A model generated the notes under the pieces. That model saw only the letters and a list, made by a program, of their open reading frames with translations. It did no database searches and was not told the DNA's origin. This document shows positions 25,831 to 39,570 of a stretch of 64,000 bases of DNA, in pieces. Source of the stretch: Aphis gossypii (lineage: Eukaryota; Arthropoda; Insecta; Hemiptera; Aphididae); NCBI RefSeq assembly GCF_020184175.1, contig NC_065530.1, positions 1,736,001 to 1,800,000 on the forward strand, read 5' to 3'. The position numbers were made by a program, and so were the translations under genes. Positions within the stretch are counted from its first letter, which is position 1; each line of letters begins with the position of its first letter.

Positions 25831-28800
25831 TCAGCTATTCTCTCGAATAATACAAATCAAATCTGGCATGTAGTTATTTTTTTCGTGTATTAAAAAGATA
25901 TATATTTTTTATACATATTTAAAATACTGTCTATACTTATTTAAATATTTTTTGAAATTAATTAATTTGTTTTTATCTAAGAAAAGAAAAGAAATTATAC
26001 ACACGGTTTGTACTATAAATTATTAAGTACATTATTAGTTAATATTAGCTAAATTCGTAACATAAATTACTGAATAGGGGAAGTTACTTCTACCAGTATT
26101 ACTCCAAACATATAGTCTGAATATGAATTTAACTTAAAATTATAAATTATGTACTATTTATTATTAAAACTAACCATTACAGTTGTCATGCAAACCAAAA
26201 AGAGATGTTAAATTTTGAAAATTTAATTTTTAAGAAATTAAAAAATTATGTAATTTTATTTTTCATTTTAAATATAATTTTAAATTTCTTGATATTATAA
26301 ACGTATGAAATATTTTTTAATTACATTTTGGAATGTATTTCATGAAATTAACTTTTTTCATAATCTTAAATGATCTTTATTAACTTAATCTCAATTAAAT
26401 ATTTAATGTATATTCTATAGTGTATGTATACGAATATATATATTTAAATTAACTTTATTATTTAATAAATCATAAATCAACGAAATATTTGTAAACATGA
26501 ACAATCATTAAAAGATTGAAAGATTGTTGTTATGAGATTTCATCTGAAAATTTTTTACTAACATTATTATAAAAAACAACAATAAAGTTGAAATTTTTAA
26601 TAGCAATTAGTAATAACTATAATTATATTGATTATTTTCAAAACGTTTTTGTTTAATAATATGCATAATAAAATATAGTTAGATTATTATGATATGTAAA
26701 ATACTGTAAAATGATTTGCGTCGTGAGTTACAGATATTCAAATATCTCCTTATCGTTTAAAAATTTAAATTAGATAATAATTGTTTACGGTCGATTAAAA
26801 TTTTACAACATTACTTCCTGTCAATATAACAATATTTATACATTAAATATTTACATGAATGAGTAAAATCATCGAGGAGGCGGTTTGTTGTGTGGATTGA
26901 CATAAAGTGTGTCCCGTTATCGTATTTATATAATTATGATATTATATTTTCATTTGAACATGTCATTATATTTTATTAAATCGTAATACTTTAATGTTAT
27001 CTTTTATTTTTTATATTTGTGAAATTATCATTCTTATGATAAAAATCGAAATTCAAAAAAAAAATATAATATCTGATAGGCACGAGTAACTAAATAGACG
27101 TAGCTGGTCTCTATATTTTTCCAACATTTAAATAATTATTACAAATATGTTATATCAAACAATGTGTATTGGTATTTAGCTAATGTTTCAAAATTTACTG
27201 TGTATTGTCGTTACGTAGTACTTGGCTAATATTTAAAATAATATTCTTTTCTACATAATCACGCATATGGAAATAAATGTTTGTTTAGTATATATATTTG
27301 TGATTTTGTGATTATAGACACATATAGTTTTTTTTCGAACAAATACCTTTGAGATGTGTTAAAAATAAACAACAGTTTTATTGAAAAACTGTTAGTGATG
27401 AATATTCAGAGATTTTTATTAATTTCCTTATTACGGATAGAAACAATAATTGTTGATTCATATCCGGAGTATTTTTTGAATAGTTACTTACAATAATTTA
27501 TATATTAGGTAGGTACAATTTGTCAATCGTTGTAAACCATTTCAAAATAATATAAGAGAATATTATAAATAATAGTTTTAAAAAAAATGGTGGACTTTCA
27601 CATTCTTTTTGATGTCATTGGGCTTAAACTACTTACACTTTTTATGTTTGTACTGAACAAATATACTTATTTAATAAGCAAATAATGAATTGATTGCACA
27701 ATCGAATTTTGTTAAAATCTGTCTGCATATGTGTTGTATTCGTTTAATACGTTCGATCTGTAAAGTCACGTTTACATTATGTTTGTTTAACCGTAATACA
27801 AATAATAATAATATTTCCCTCTGTCTGTCCTACGACATTGCTTTTATAGTCTGATTTGTTTGAACACAGTACATTAAAAGTGTACCGAATCGTGTTTCTG
27901 TTAATGTTGAAAAAATATCAAACCTGTTCAAAAACTTTGGAATTTTATAATCGTTTAACTGTATAGTAAATAAAAGTTAAATGAGTAGGTCACGCAAATA
28001 AAATTATAAAATAAGTATCTAACCTACCCGACAGCAAACGCGTTATTGTAAAAATACTGCACTGCCGTATTATAATATAATATATTGTTACCAACAGTAA
28101 GTTGAGTAACTTTTTTCTAGCAATAAAATGTATAGGGTTCTTCAAATTGCTTTGCAATATTTTAGTTTTGTGCATAATATCTAGTTTGGAACGATGTAAG
28201 TGTAAATTAATAACTATTTAATATGTATTCGTATTGAATGTTTAGAAATGTATTATTGTTATCTACAAAACGAAGGTTAGATTATGATATGAATGTGTCA
28301 ACAATTTGAGATTAAAAATATAACTAATTGTTCTAATAAAGAATTTCGGATAGGAGTTAACTATAAACAATAATAGACAGTGTCCGTGTAGGATTTCAAA
28401 TTTTCAACCGAAATCATTTTATGATATTAAAACTATAGTAGGCATAATATAAGTTATCTTTAAAAAAAAAAAAAAAAAACTCGAAGTATATAAATTGTAC
28501 AATTTATCGTTTTGTGGGTTTAATATATAAATACATAATTATATTATAATAATGCATTACCTATATAAGTAAAGTACAAAAGTTGGATGTACCATCGCGG
28601 GTAAACATTTCCGTAAATGTTTTCAAATTAACGTTAAATTATTGATGTATATATATACAATAGTTACTCTAATTGATTAGTGTTCAATAGCAATATTATC
28701 GTTTGGGAACAAATATTTTCTTTGATGTTTTTTAAAAAAACTTTTACAGGGAATTCAAATAACAATTTAAATTAGGTACTGTGTACAATATTCATATTGT

Positions 28801-31800
28801 ACATGTATATGTCTAACAATTTTCCAAGGAAAAAAACATTAAAAACCAATATTATGTGCAATGTGCTATGTCTAAATAACATGTTTATAAAATGTAATAC
28901 ATTGCAAACATTTTACATATAAAGTGTATCAATCAAATAAATTCAAAATGAATTCAAGTCATGAATGTCATAATCATATTATAGTAATAATAGTAGATGA
29001 ATCACTTGACCCAAATTTTGGACTACTTCATCTCCCACTGTGACCGACAATCTCGAACCGAACAATGAATGGAAACCATACCAAATTTTATAATAGTAAT
29101 AATATTATGTCTTGTCATTATTCAATCGTGAAAATATCTACGCATGCGTATTTTTTTTAACTAACAAAATATTGAAAGTAAAAAGAATAATTTTATTGTT
29201 TACGGAGCAAAATAAAAAACATAATATTTTTTAGTTTTTTTTTTTTAAATTACTTAATAATATAAAGAAACTTTTGTAACAAATTCGTATTTTAATTTAA
29301 AATGGTTCAATTTTAAAACTACTAAATAATTCGTGGAGTAAAATTTATTTTGATTTAAGCATTAGATACCAGTTTAATCTTTATAAATTTCAGCTTAAAT
29401 CACAGTAGGACATCGGACAGGTACGTTTAAGAATGTTTGGGCACATTGTTTGATATTATACTCACGCTAACCGAGTATTACAATATTACTAATAATATAA
29501 TAATGTAATTAGTATTAAACGATTTCAAGTGTGTAAAAAATATGAATAAATATTTACTTACTTAGTTTGATTTTAGTAAAATGATTGTTTATTATATTGT
29601 TCAATGAAAAATTTGCATTTGACGTTGATTATTGGACGTGGGTTAAAAACTAAATCAATATACTCACACTCGAACAGAGATTTTACACCATGCTAATAAT
29701 AATAAACAATTTAAAACATATGCCATTTTAAATGCATATACTTATTTATGCTAAATACCAATAGCGGAATGACAAACAGCTCTGGTTGCGGTCAAGGTGC
29801 GAGGACCGCATAAACTTTTTTTCAAGGATAGGCGAGTTTTATATTAACTAAAATAATATTGTAATACCATCACGTGTACGTCCTTGATCCTAAAGTAATT
29901 AAAATGGATTTTTTATGCAAGATATCAGATTTTGAACTAGTTTATCAATAGAATGACAAAACTGGTTTGATTGTTGTTTCATAAAAAAAAAAAAAAAACC
30001 ATTATTAGATTTTATAAGTAAATTTTAGTATTATTGTTATAGTATATTTAAGCAAAATTTTTTAAAAAAATTGTAAGAAGATCACTCTCCCTGATTTAGA
30101 TAACACATAGGTATTGTGATAAGAAAGTCATACAGTCACTGTGAGAGTAAGGGTAGAGAGAAGATTGGACACATATAATACCACATACCTATTTATTTTA
30201 TTAATTTTTTTAATCATCTTAGATTATCTAATTTGTTTCCAAAACGACCTTTACAACTGTTAGTTTTTTTAATGTACATTGCATATATTATTATAAACTA
30301 CACATAAAAATGTTAATTATATGATATATAATACCATTTATCGTATGGTACTCATCATAATTTCAGAAAACACTAACTTTTTTGAAAATTTGTTTTAAAA
30401 CAATTTTAAATTGTTATAAAACAACATTTTTTACTATACTTTAAATTTTAAATTTTATATTATAATACAGTATATTATTTAAAGTAGAAGTATTTAAATT
30501 TATAAAAATCAAATTTTTGACAAATATTTATAACTTAAAAATTACTCATTGAAAATTGGATTTTTATGTATCTAAGTACCCCAAAAAATATTCTGGTTTA
30601 GAAAAAATAGTTGAAAATGTATGTTGTAATAAAAAAATATTACAAAATTATATAATGATATAAAATAGTAAAAAATATTTATTTTATAAAAAAATCTTGT
30701 TTTTTAACTGCTTAAAATTAATTTATGTAAAAAAAAAAAATAGTTTCAATAATGTCAATAGCGTTGGAAATAATGAGTGCCTTATATTATTTAATGGATT
30801 ATCCGATATAAATTACAGTATTATATACATTTTATATAATTTACAAGTATATGAAACGACATACTGACACAGTAACATATATTTATATAATAACGTTTAA
30901 TATTTTTTATATTAATATATATATATATTTAGTTGTAATTTATACGACCGCATGAAAGTAAGCAATGCCCGAACAGTTAGCTCTCGTGTGGTGAGTTAAT
31001 GAGGGAGAAAAAGTTATAATTTATACGATATACTCGTTATTAATAATATTGTCGATAATAAATACAATCGATATATTTCGGTAGCTTTTTTAGTGACAAA
31101 AACCTGCATTTCATCAAATAATTGAACTGATATATAGGTGTATTTAGTATTATATATTATATGGTATAGTACTGAGACAATTATTACATATGTTAAAAAA
31201 AAAATTATCTGCTCAAACATCTTTCGTCACTATAATCTCGTTATTTATATGTAATTGCGATTTTATAGTTTAATCGTCTGTTAAACCAAACTAGTCAAGT
31301 TCAAATACGAACGACTTACATTTGAATGAAACGAATAAATAGACAGTAAATACAAGTAAACGTATAGGTATTTTATAATTATATTATGTTAGAGTTAAAT
31401 TCACTCAATACTGATCGGAGACATAATTTTTTCTCGTTTATTATATTCGTTAATAATTACGCGTAGAGTTGCCGACTCGCAATATAGTGACGAGAACCGA
31501 TAAAAGCCGATCGCTTTACAGTGCACAGTGGCAAGTTTTCCAAATTTGGTAAAAGAAATAATAATCTTGAAAAATATTTCTGACGGGGTGATATATGCGT
31601 TAGTGATGGGAATCGGTTAAATGGTAGTGATTATGTCGATTCGTATGTGATCGCCATAATAGTTGTCACATATAATTTGTTAAGACCCTGAAATGACTGC
31701 AAAATAGGTACCTATCCAGACATGTGTTGTTGTGATCGCAAGTTTGTATATTCATAGAAGGGTCTATTGTAAACCGTAGGTATGCAGATATACCAGGAAA

Positions 31801-33229
31801 ATAAAAATATGATATACAGTATGTAACGATGTGAATTATAAAGTTATTCAGTTATAAGTGACTTTTGTGGCAAAATACAAAGTGATACTTATATTAATTT
31901 GAAAATTCAGAGAAATTAGGAAGAAAAATAATAAAAAAGGATACATAGACTATATATAAAAAAAAAAATGAAAGAATTGTAAATAAATAAGATTATTTTT
32001 TAAGACAGTCAATTTTTACAGTAATTTATTGTTTACCCGAATTCAGGTACTCATTTTATCAGTTACTTAATAATTAAATAATTGTTATAATATATATTTT
32101 TTAATCATAAACAACATAGACCACAAAACAGACTTGACAAAAGTGTATTTACAGTAATTAATCTGAAAAACAGAGAGAAAATAATGATTTTTCAAAAACA
32201 TTTTTATACGTAATTTACGTATTAATAAAAAGTATGTAGACTGCACGCGTATTGCAAATACACGATGAGATAGTCTTCCGCGTAAAAATCAACAAGTCAC
32301 ACAGACTGCTACTGGTAGGTACTGGTGTAGGAGTACCAGTTATGATAGTGCATGTGGTATAGAACACTGTATCCGGTTAGACCGGGGTAAACTGGTATAA
32401 TATGATATTATTTAATTTATCGTGGTACAAGGTCATCTGTCAAGAAGTCTAACTGGAAGTCTGTAACTACGTGTAGACTGTAGATAAACACAGTAATAAA
32501 TATTTCGCCGATGTTTATAATCATTAAAATATATTATTGTAAATGATATAAACGAGCAATATTAACGGAAAACTATAAGTATATTTCATAATAATATACC
32601 TATATTACCCGATATTGTTTGGATTTTGCTGCGATAAAACTTGAATTTTTCTGATTTTTTTTCAAACATATAGGTAATATCGAGTTGTGTTTACATTAAA
32701 TGAAGGTCGCGTTATATATACCTTCTAAATACGGTCTGTTGATGATCATTATTAAATCGAAATAACCACACACATACATAATAATATGATTATAAACCGT
32801 ATACGATTGTTTCTTATTTGTATTTTTTTTTTACTAGAGAAAACTTTCACCTTTAAGAGAACGTCACACTAGAAAATGTCATCACAGTTCGCACATGGTC
32901 GACATAGCAAAATTTGCGTTTGACAGTTATAATTATCGCATTTTTTTTGTGTGTATGTTTGATAATTTAATTTTGCTTTAAAGATATTTTTTGTCTTTTT
33001 AGAGCTATTTGAGACCAAAGTTTATTTATTAAACATTATATACATACCTATCATATTTTTCATAATTTGGTAATTCGAATGTTTTTTACTCTTTCGATAG
33101 AAACGGTTTTTTCCTTATTATTATTATTGTTTAATTTATTTATTTTAATGGTTATTAAAATATGTGCATGTACGCTGAACGCCATATAGCATATAGCTAG
33201 TATACTATAATATTATTATGTATACACGT

Positions 33230-33429
33230 ATACGGGGTGATTACATAAGTATTGTAAGACACTAATCGAAATTCATATACCCTAACTCTAACCTTGTAGT
33301 TACAGCAGTAGGCAGACGAAGTTCGCGTTAGCTTTTAATACGATTATAATAGTTTGGCAAGTCAGTTTGGATTAGGTAAGTTTAAGGAATATCACGGGCG
33401 TCGCGCAAGAATAGGATCACCCTGTGTAT
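33230..33429. mobile_element. Short MITE with CRGGGTGAT ends
   Basis: ACGGGGTGATTACATAAG near 33233 is answered by GGATCACCCTG near 33416, whose reverse complement is CAGGGTGATCC. The ends resemble those of the 7249-7699 element. Length is about 200 bp, with no coding capacity. The TIRs are short, so the call is moderate. Confidence 0.45.
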
Positions 33430-34020
33430 GATTATTGTAGAATACGCGACTACCGCGGCACAGTATATAATTATTATTTTGTTTTCGTACGCACTCCTCT
33501 CCTCCTCTGAGGCCGCATACGTACATTTACCGTCGTTTTCTACGTGGACACATATTATTTTACCAAAACATCTCACAGTCGCTTGTACTCTGACCCGCTG
33601 CGATTTGGCGTCACTCACATTTATGTTGTACAGTTTTTGAACCGTTTCCCATGTACGCGGTTCTATCGTTTTCTACTCGCGGGTCTAGATTGAACAAACT
33701 GTTTTATGCGCGACAACGTGTATTATAGGTAGGTATATATTATTATATTTAACCTGTAGTAAATTATTTGGTCGTCGACAGTATGTCTCTAGATCCGTAA
33801 TAACCACAAGAGATAATATATTTTATATCGTACACAGCGGGTTCACAGCCACGTCGTCTGCCGTCTCCAAAGCTACTGCGAACGATTTCTGGTAGATCAT
33901 AGTTAGTGAATATTATTATGATATCGTAATTACTACAGCCAATCAGAATACGATTAAAGGCACATGAAACGACGGACGACGGAGTCGTGAACTTGGTTAA
34001 AGTACACATATTTGCGGTTT
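33430..34020. promoter_or_regulatory. GC-rich island, unassigned
   Basis: CpG-rich patches at 33440-33690 and 33830-34005. A 70-residue + ORF at 33428-33640 has a hydrophobic, signal-like N-terminus, and a 78-residue ORF overlaps it on the minus strand. Neither has conserved motifs or clear splice context, so I treat both as chance frames. Regulatory DNA is the more likely content. Confidence 0.25.
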
Positions 34021-34285
34021 AATTTGCATATCATTATGTATACAAAACCGTCATATCACGCGTGGCGTATTATATACTATATTGCATTTAAACAAGTTGT
34101 GTAGATACTATAGTCAGAAATATCTTATTTTCATATCGTGCCAAACGTTCCCATACTGATTTTAATTAGTATACGTTATTTTGCTGTTTTTTTTTTTTAA
34201 TCGCGATGTATTGACAACGGTACATCTTTATAATATTATTCAGGCGGCTATGTAGTGTGTGCGAGTATACAACATTTTAAGATCC

Positions 34286-34875
34286 GACGTTCGTGCTGTA
34301 GCACGAGTTCTCTAGAATTAGATCTCTGAGACGGACTATATGGACAAAACGACCATCGACGTATAATATAATATTATAATCAGCTTTATTCGACCGTTAC
34401 AATACGACATTTAATGTATAACGCATATACATGATTATATAATAATATTAACATTTTATTTTCTTATCGCGAAGAATCTTTTAGGCTTACGCTTTTTCAA
34501 TAACACTGGAGCAGTATTTAACGTGACGCTTGAACAGATAATAAAGTTTTTCGCTCGTTTTACGTATTGTGTTCGTCGCGTGTGACATTTCGATGAAACG
34601 ATTTTTATAATACCTTGTAGCCCTCTAGGTGGGGTGGGGGAGGAGTAAGAAAGAAAAAATAGCATTTGTGAATTTTCTTTTGAAGATAAATACCGTGACA
34701 CGATATGCGATTATAGGTAACATAATATATTTTAAATCGAACATACGTGCTGCAGCTGTGCTTTCAATCTCGGAAACAGACTATGTGGACATAAAATAAC
34801 CAATTTATTGTACCTATCTACTCTATTACAATCAGCTATAATATATTTGCCTTATCTTCGTAACATTAAATTTAA
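34286..34875 (+). repeat. Diverged local direct duplication (34286-34415 and 34741-34875)
   Basis: Blocks in the same order in both units: CGTGCTGTAGC / CGTGCTGCAGC; ACGGACTATATGGACAAAA / ACAGACTATGTGGACATAAA; ATTATAATCAGCTTTATT / ATTACAATCAGCTATAAT; and TACGACATTTAA / CGTAACATTAAA. The spacer has no terminal repeats. Confidence 0.5.
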
Positions 34876-35882
34876 ATTTTGAAATTTCCAGGAAATAATA
34901 TCCTACTCAAAATACGAAATGTAAGACCCGTGGTAACCTCTAGAAATGTAATCCTGTGATCGAACAATCCGATAATTATTGTATACATATCTACATATTC
35001 GGAATCACTATGGAGTTTAATATCTTTACTGAAAATAAGTCGGGACGATCTAGCTTAGGGTTATAATTTTTTTTTATTCATTAATATTTTTTTTTAAATT
35101 ATTTTTCGTGTTAGATTGCTATACAAGAAAACATCAAATTTACCTATCTCAATATTTACGAGTGTACTAAAATTTAACAAAACAGTAAAAAGTGAGTAAG
35201 TAGGCGATTGCTTTACTGTACCTCATTGGTGTAGATAACATTAATAAAAACGTTAATAACATTTTCAAAGGATCAAATAAACGAGGAAGAAATTACCTAT
35301 ACTTTAATCAGATAAAAAAATTACACGACCTGTTAGTTGCTGTTATTGCTTTATAAACTTTCGAGATGAAACTAATCGCTAAAACTTTTCTTTTTTTTTC
35401 CAAATATTTTTATTAAATACATGTTGCATACTTATTTAACCTTTAAGAGAAGAATATTGAAATATTCATACGCAGCATGTACCACCTGTTTAAAGACGCA
35501 ATAATTTATATTTTATTACGGACGGAATATTCATAGCAGCGCGGCGAAGTGCGACACGCGAATTTCTATTAAATCTAATCCGGTGTGGTACAGCAGCATA
35601 TTACCTGCAACCATATTGTACATAATGTTATTATACATTATAAAATACAAAATAGCGTATATATATGTATTTGTATGTACTTGCTTGTTATATGCAAACC
35701 TACCTTGGATGATTATGTCAGAATAACATACTACAAACACTCGTCATACGGTGACGTTTTTTCTTATTTACCACACGGTCCTACATCATACTTATTAAAC
35801 TAATAATAATAATATAATACCGTTCGTTATTCCGTCCAAGGACTGTTCGAACGAATAAAATATTATTCAAACCGTCTAAATC

Positions 35883-35883
<1 letters not shown>

Positions 35884-35918
<35 letters not shown>
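35884..35918. repeat. (TAA)n microsatellite
   Basis: Uninterrupted TAA triplets, about eleven units, ending in TATAATA. Confidence 0.95.
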
Positions 35919-36049
35919 TAATACGTCATCATAATAACGATTTTTTGTGCTAGATATATTTATGTATTATATAATACTTAAGTCATGATTTATTTATTTT
36001 ATAATAAATAATATGATAATTAATATAGTACCATTGCGTCGACGATCAA

Positions 36050-36240
36050 TCGTATAGAATAATAATACACGTTATTATAATGCTTGAGCATTTGGTGGGG
36101 TACTTGAGCGTGTGGGCAGTTGAGTGGGAAAAGACCTGCGAATCCGAAGTTTTGTAACGACAACGAGCATGTCGAAAATCCAAACGCGTAAGACCTCTAC
36201 GGCGTGCAAGAGAGAGTATGCACTATGCACACAATAATAA
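36050..36240 (+). promoter_or_regulatory. GC-richer island about 1 kb upstream of the coding exons; alternative promoter candidate
   Basis: GC-richer than its flanks, with G-rich TTGGTGGGGTACTTGAG and a GTAAGA donor-like site at 36188. It lies about 1.0 kb before the acceptor at 37225, so it is the nearest place for an alternative non-coding first exon. No clear core promoter was recognised. Confidence 0.25.
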
Positions 36241-37225
36241 CAATAATGTGTAATCTTTTTTTTTTTTGACGGCGAGACAGTCGTGTGTGCTATGTATTAA
36301 TTATAATATATTTATTATTTTTATTATTATATCACATCACAGCTAGATGCTAGTTGTATTTTGTCCGCAACAGTACCTCTTTTTACCATTTGTATTCGGT
36401 TGGGCCGTCGAAGTATACTTTTGTAGACTTCGGTCTGAATCCGAGATTTCAAAATTAAATTCTACAGCTTGATTGTGATTTTTTTTCCATTATTTTATTT
36501 TTTACAATGGAGATAAATATTTTTGAGATCGTATTGACCAAAAAAAAAAAACGCTAACTGAAATAGTTTAGATTGTACTCGTTGTGCAATCGGACACCTA
36601 TATTATAACACAATATAATATGAGTAAACAATTTTTTTTCTTTCTTCTTAATCACAATGTTAATATTATTTATTGAAATATATTATTTTATTATCAACCG
36701 TCATTAGCTTATCATTGGAATCATGTTTCGCATTAGGTGCCTAATGTAAAATTTATAACAAAATACAATTGTCTATTTTAACCTTGAGTAATTTTTAAAC
36801 AATATTAAAGCGTATAACTTATATCATACTTATGTATGCAATGTACAATAGTCAATAACTATACGTTACACACTAGTTACTTTATAGTTCAGGTGTTATG
36901 AAATGTTAAAAATAATTTATTATTCCCAAAAATGGTCAGTATTTAGTTGTTATTATTAAATAAGCATTATACGAAATATTAAATTCAAAAGTCACTATAT
37001 AAGTATGGTATTAAAATACAATTTATGCTATCGGAAAACAACTAATATGGTTATAGTGTTATACCTAAATATATATAAAAAAAACGCTAATTGTGCATTT
37101 ATATCTATTATGAATCTTAACTTATACTATGCAAATTAAGGATATAATAATTAATACATAACGAATAGTAACTAATTTACATCTGTATACTAAATTTGTT
37201 TTTTGTTTGTTTTTATTTTATTTAG

Positions 37226-37265
37226 GTTGATTACATATACGTAGAGCATCAATACAATCATCAAG
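37226..37265 (+). other. 5' UTR portion of elongase exon carrying the start codon
   Basis: A T-rich tract ending TTTATTTAG (AG at 37224-37225) is a good splice acceptor 40 bases before the ATG at 37266. The exon therefore appears to be internal, with 5' UTR spliced on from at least one upstream non-coding exon. In-frame TAG at 37242-37244 excludes an N-terminal extension within this exon. Confidence 0.65.
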
Positions 37266-38565
37266 ATGCTGGACACTGTAATTCAAGGGTATAACACCCT
37301 AATGAATGATTATAGTGGTAAGTATTTTTTATATGAGCTATTTTATTTAAAACGATTTTAAACAGTATTCACGTATAAATAAAACCGTTGATCATTTAAT
37401 TCCTATCTATTAATATCTATACATTTTTATATTCTACAGTTCATTATTTTCTTCTACATAAAATTTAGACATTAATTCGAATACTTAAACTATTTCAACA
37501 TAATATAAACTTAATCAATCAATAACAAATTATTATATTCTCAATAAAAAGTTATTAAATTATTAGCATAATATAGATGAAAATATTTTGAATTTGGATT
37601 GATGAATAGAAAATGATTAGGTATCAATTTCGTTTTTAAAATTATTACCAAGAAAAATGAACTTAATAATTTGTTTGATACCCTGAGGATTTTCAATACC
37701 ATTTTACATTTTCAGATAAAAGGGTTAAAGATTGGTTCCTTATGAGTAGTCCCTTACCTACTATGACAATGTGCCTGTCATATGCATTCATCGTAAAGGT
37801 TTTGGGACCAAGGTTAATGAGAGATCGCAAACCATTCCAATTGCGAAAAACATTAATCGTTTACAATTTACTGCAAGTCATATTTTCCACCTGGATATTT
37901 TACGAAGCATGGGATGGTGCATGGGGTAATGGTTACAGTCTTCGATGCCAACCTGTTGATTATTCAACATCCCCAAGCGCTATGAGAGTAAGTACATCGA
38001 TAACATAATAATTTAATAAAGAATGTCCCACATATACCTCTTTTTTGAAAATCCGGGTAGAGAGATGTTTGGGGTTAAGATCATTAGAAAAAATAGCATA
38101 TAACTTGATATGCATAGGGATTTGATAACTTTTTCTAACGATGTTGACAGTTGGAAACTTAAAGTGTGGTATAGTGTTGTTCATACTATATTAATATTAT
38201 GTCTAATTTTGAATATCTTGTCATTTTTTTTATTATCAGTGTTGTCAACATTGTTTTAATCAATTATCATCTAGATAATTAGTCAGATTTTTATGTTTAG
38301 TGGTTATATTTTTTGTTTACTTGCTGTTATGTAGTCATAGATTACTTTACTAACGATGTGTTGATATTTAATAGGCAATTTCTTATTATTCGACCTCATA
38401 TCCTACGATTTTTTTTGTGGAGTTTATTTAAGTGTTTTTATTAAAAATTTGATTCCAGTTTTTTAATATTTACAACTGACGAAGTTCATGATAAACTTTG
38501 TGCAAAACAGTGGATAAACAAAAAATATGCGAAAAAAATGCGATTTGATCGAAGCAAGATGATAA

Positions 38566-38604
<39 letters not shown>

Positions 38605-39570
38605 AAACAAACAAACAAACTTTTCCAATATTAAGATAAAAGTAACAGGTTAGGTTCAAATTTGGCTGTATTTATCGAATACCTATAATCATATATTAAT
38701 TATATTATTAAACTCTGGTCGTAATGTAAAATTTGCGCGACTATTATGCACCATGCTGTAGTGTTATGAAATTGCCTATCCAAAATGCCGTCTTATTCGT
38801 TTCAATTTTTATTTATAGGTGGCTCGTGGATGCTGGTGGTACTTCTTTTCAAAATTCACGGAATTCTTCGATACCGTAAGTGAATATATACACAATATCT
38901 AAGCGATAAAACCGATTGTGTTGAATATTAATGGTTATGTTTATGTGTATTTTGTTTAGTTCTTTTTCGTTATGCGAAAGAAATACGATCAAGTATCTAC
39001 CCTGCACGTCATACACCACGGAATCATGCCGATGAGCGTGTGGTTTGGCGTTAAGTTCACACCCGGTGAGTCTGCCTGCCAAATAGACGAGTCTCGCAAT
39101 TAAATTTAATTACTTATGTTAGTTTAAAATTCTTGTCATTTACAGGCGGTCACAGCACGTTCTTTGGGCTGCTTAACACGTTTGTACACATCATTATGTA
39201 CACGTATTACATGTTGGCCGCCATTGGGCCACAAATGCAAAAGTACCTCTGGTGGAAGAAATACTTGACTGTGCTCCAAATGGTATGCAAATATTATTAT
39301 TATTGTGTCAATAAATATTCTTGTGGATCTCATCCCGCAGTGTATAATATGAAAAATCTCACAGCGGTAATAAACGTTATCTCTTCCGTGTTTCAGATTC
39401 AATTCATCATGGTGTTCATCCATGCATCACAGTTACTGTTCATCGAGTGCGATTACCCGAAGGCATTTGCTTGGATCATCTTGCTGCACGCCGTTATGTT
39501 CTACTTCCTGTTCTATAACTTCTACCAACAATCGTACAAAAAGAGAGTAAGTCGAAAGAAATGTAAATAA
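37266..39570 (+). CDS. Elovl: Elongase, predicted short isoform by exon 6 read-through (265 aa, KKCK end)
   Basis: If the exon 6 donor (GTAAGT at 39547) is not used, the frame continues seven codons (V-S-R-K-K-C-K) to TAA at 39568-39570. The product keeps the whole ELO domain (residues 1-258) and is 265 residues, close to the usual length of short insect elongases. Its last four residues, KKCK, fit the KKXX C-terminal ER retrieval signal that many ELO proteins carry and that the long form lacks. An AATAAA at 39685-39690, with TGTA words upstream, could supply a poly(A) site. The reading frame and signals are seen in the sequence; that this transcript exists is inference. Confidence 0.4.

Larger units (their letters stand above)
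12917..37225 (+). other. Putative giant first intron; otherwise non-coding, repeat-rich DNA
   Basis: About 24 kb without any ORF showing domain motifs, codon bias or exon-like series on either strand. It holds AT-rich unique sequence, MITEs (21283-21455, 33230-33429), a dispersed repeat copy (23830-24770), microsatellites and several GC-rich islands. It would be intron 1 if the donor at 12917 joins the acceptor at 37225; otherwise it is intergenic. Long first introns with regulatory islands are common for insect genes with non-coding first exons. Confidence 0.4.

Noticed and set aside
33428..33640. 70-residue + ORF with a signal-peptide-like N-terminus
   Set aside because: It lies in a GC-rich island with an overlapping opposite-strand ORF of similar size, and has no conserved motif and no clear splice context.
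35884..35918. Regular short repeat that could be mistaken for an array
   Set aside because: Pure TAA microsatellite without spacers; not a CRISPR array, and the window is eukaryotic.
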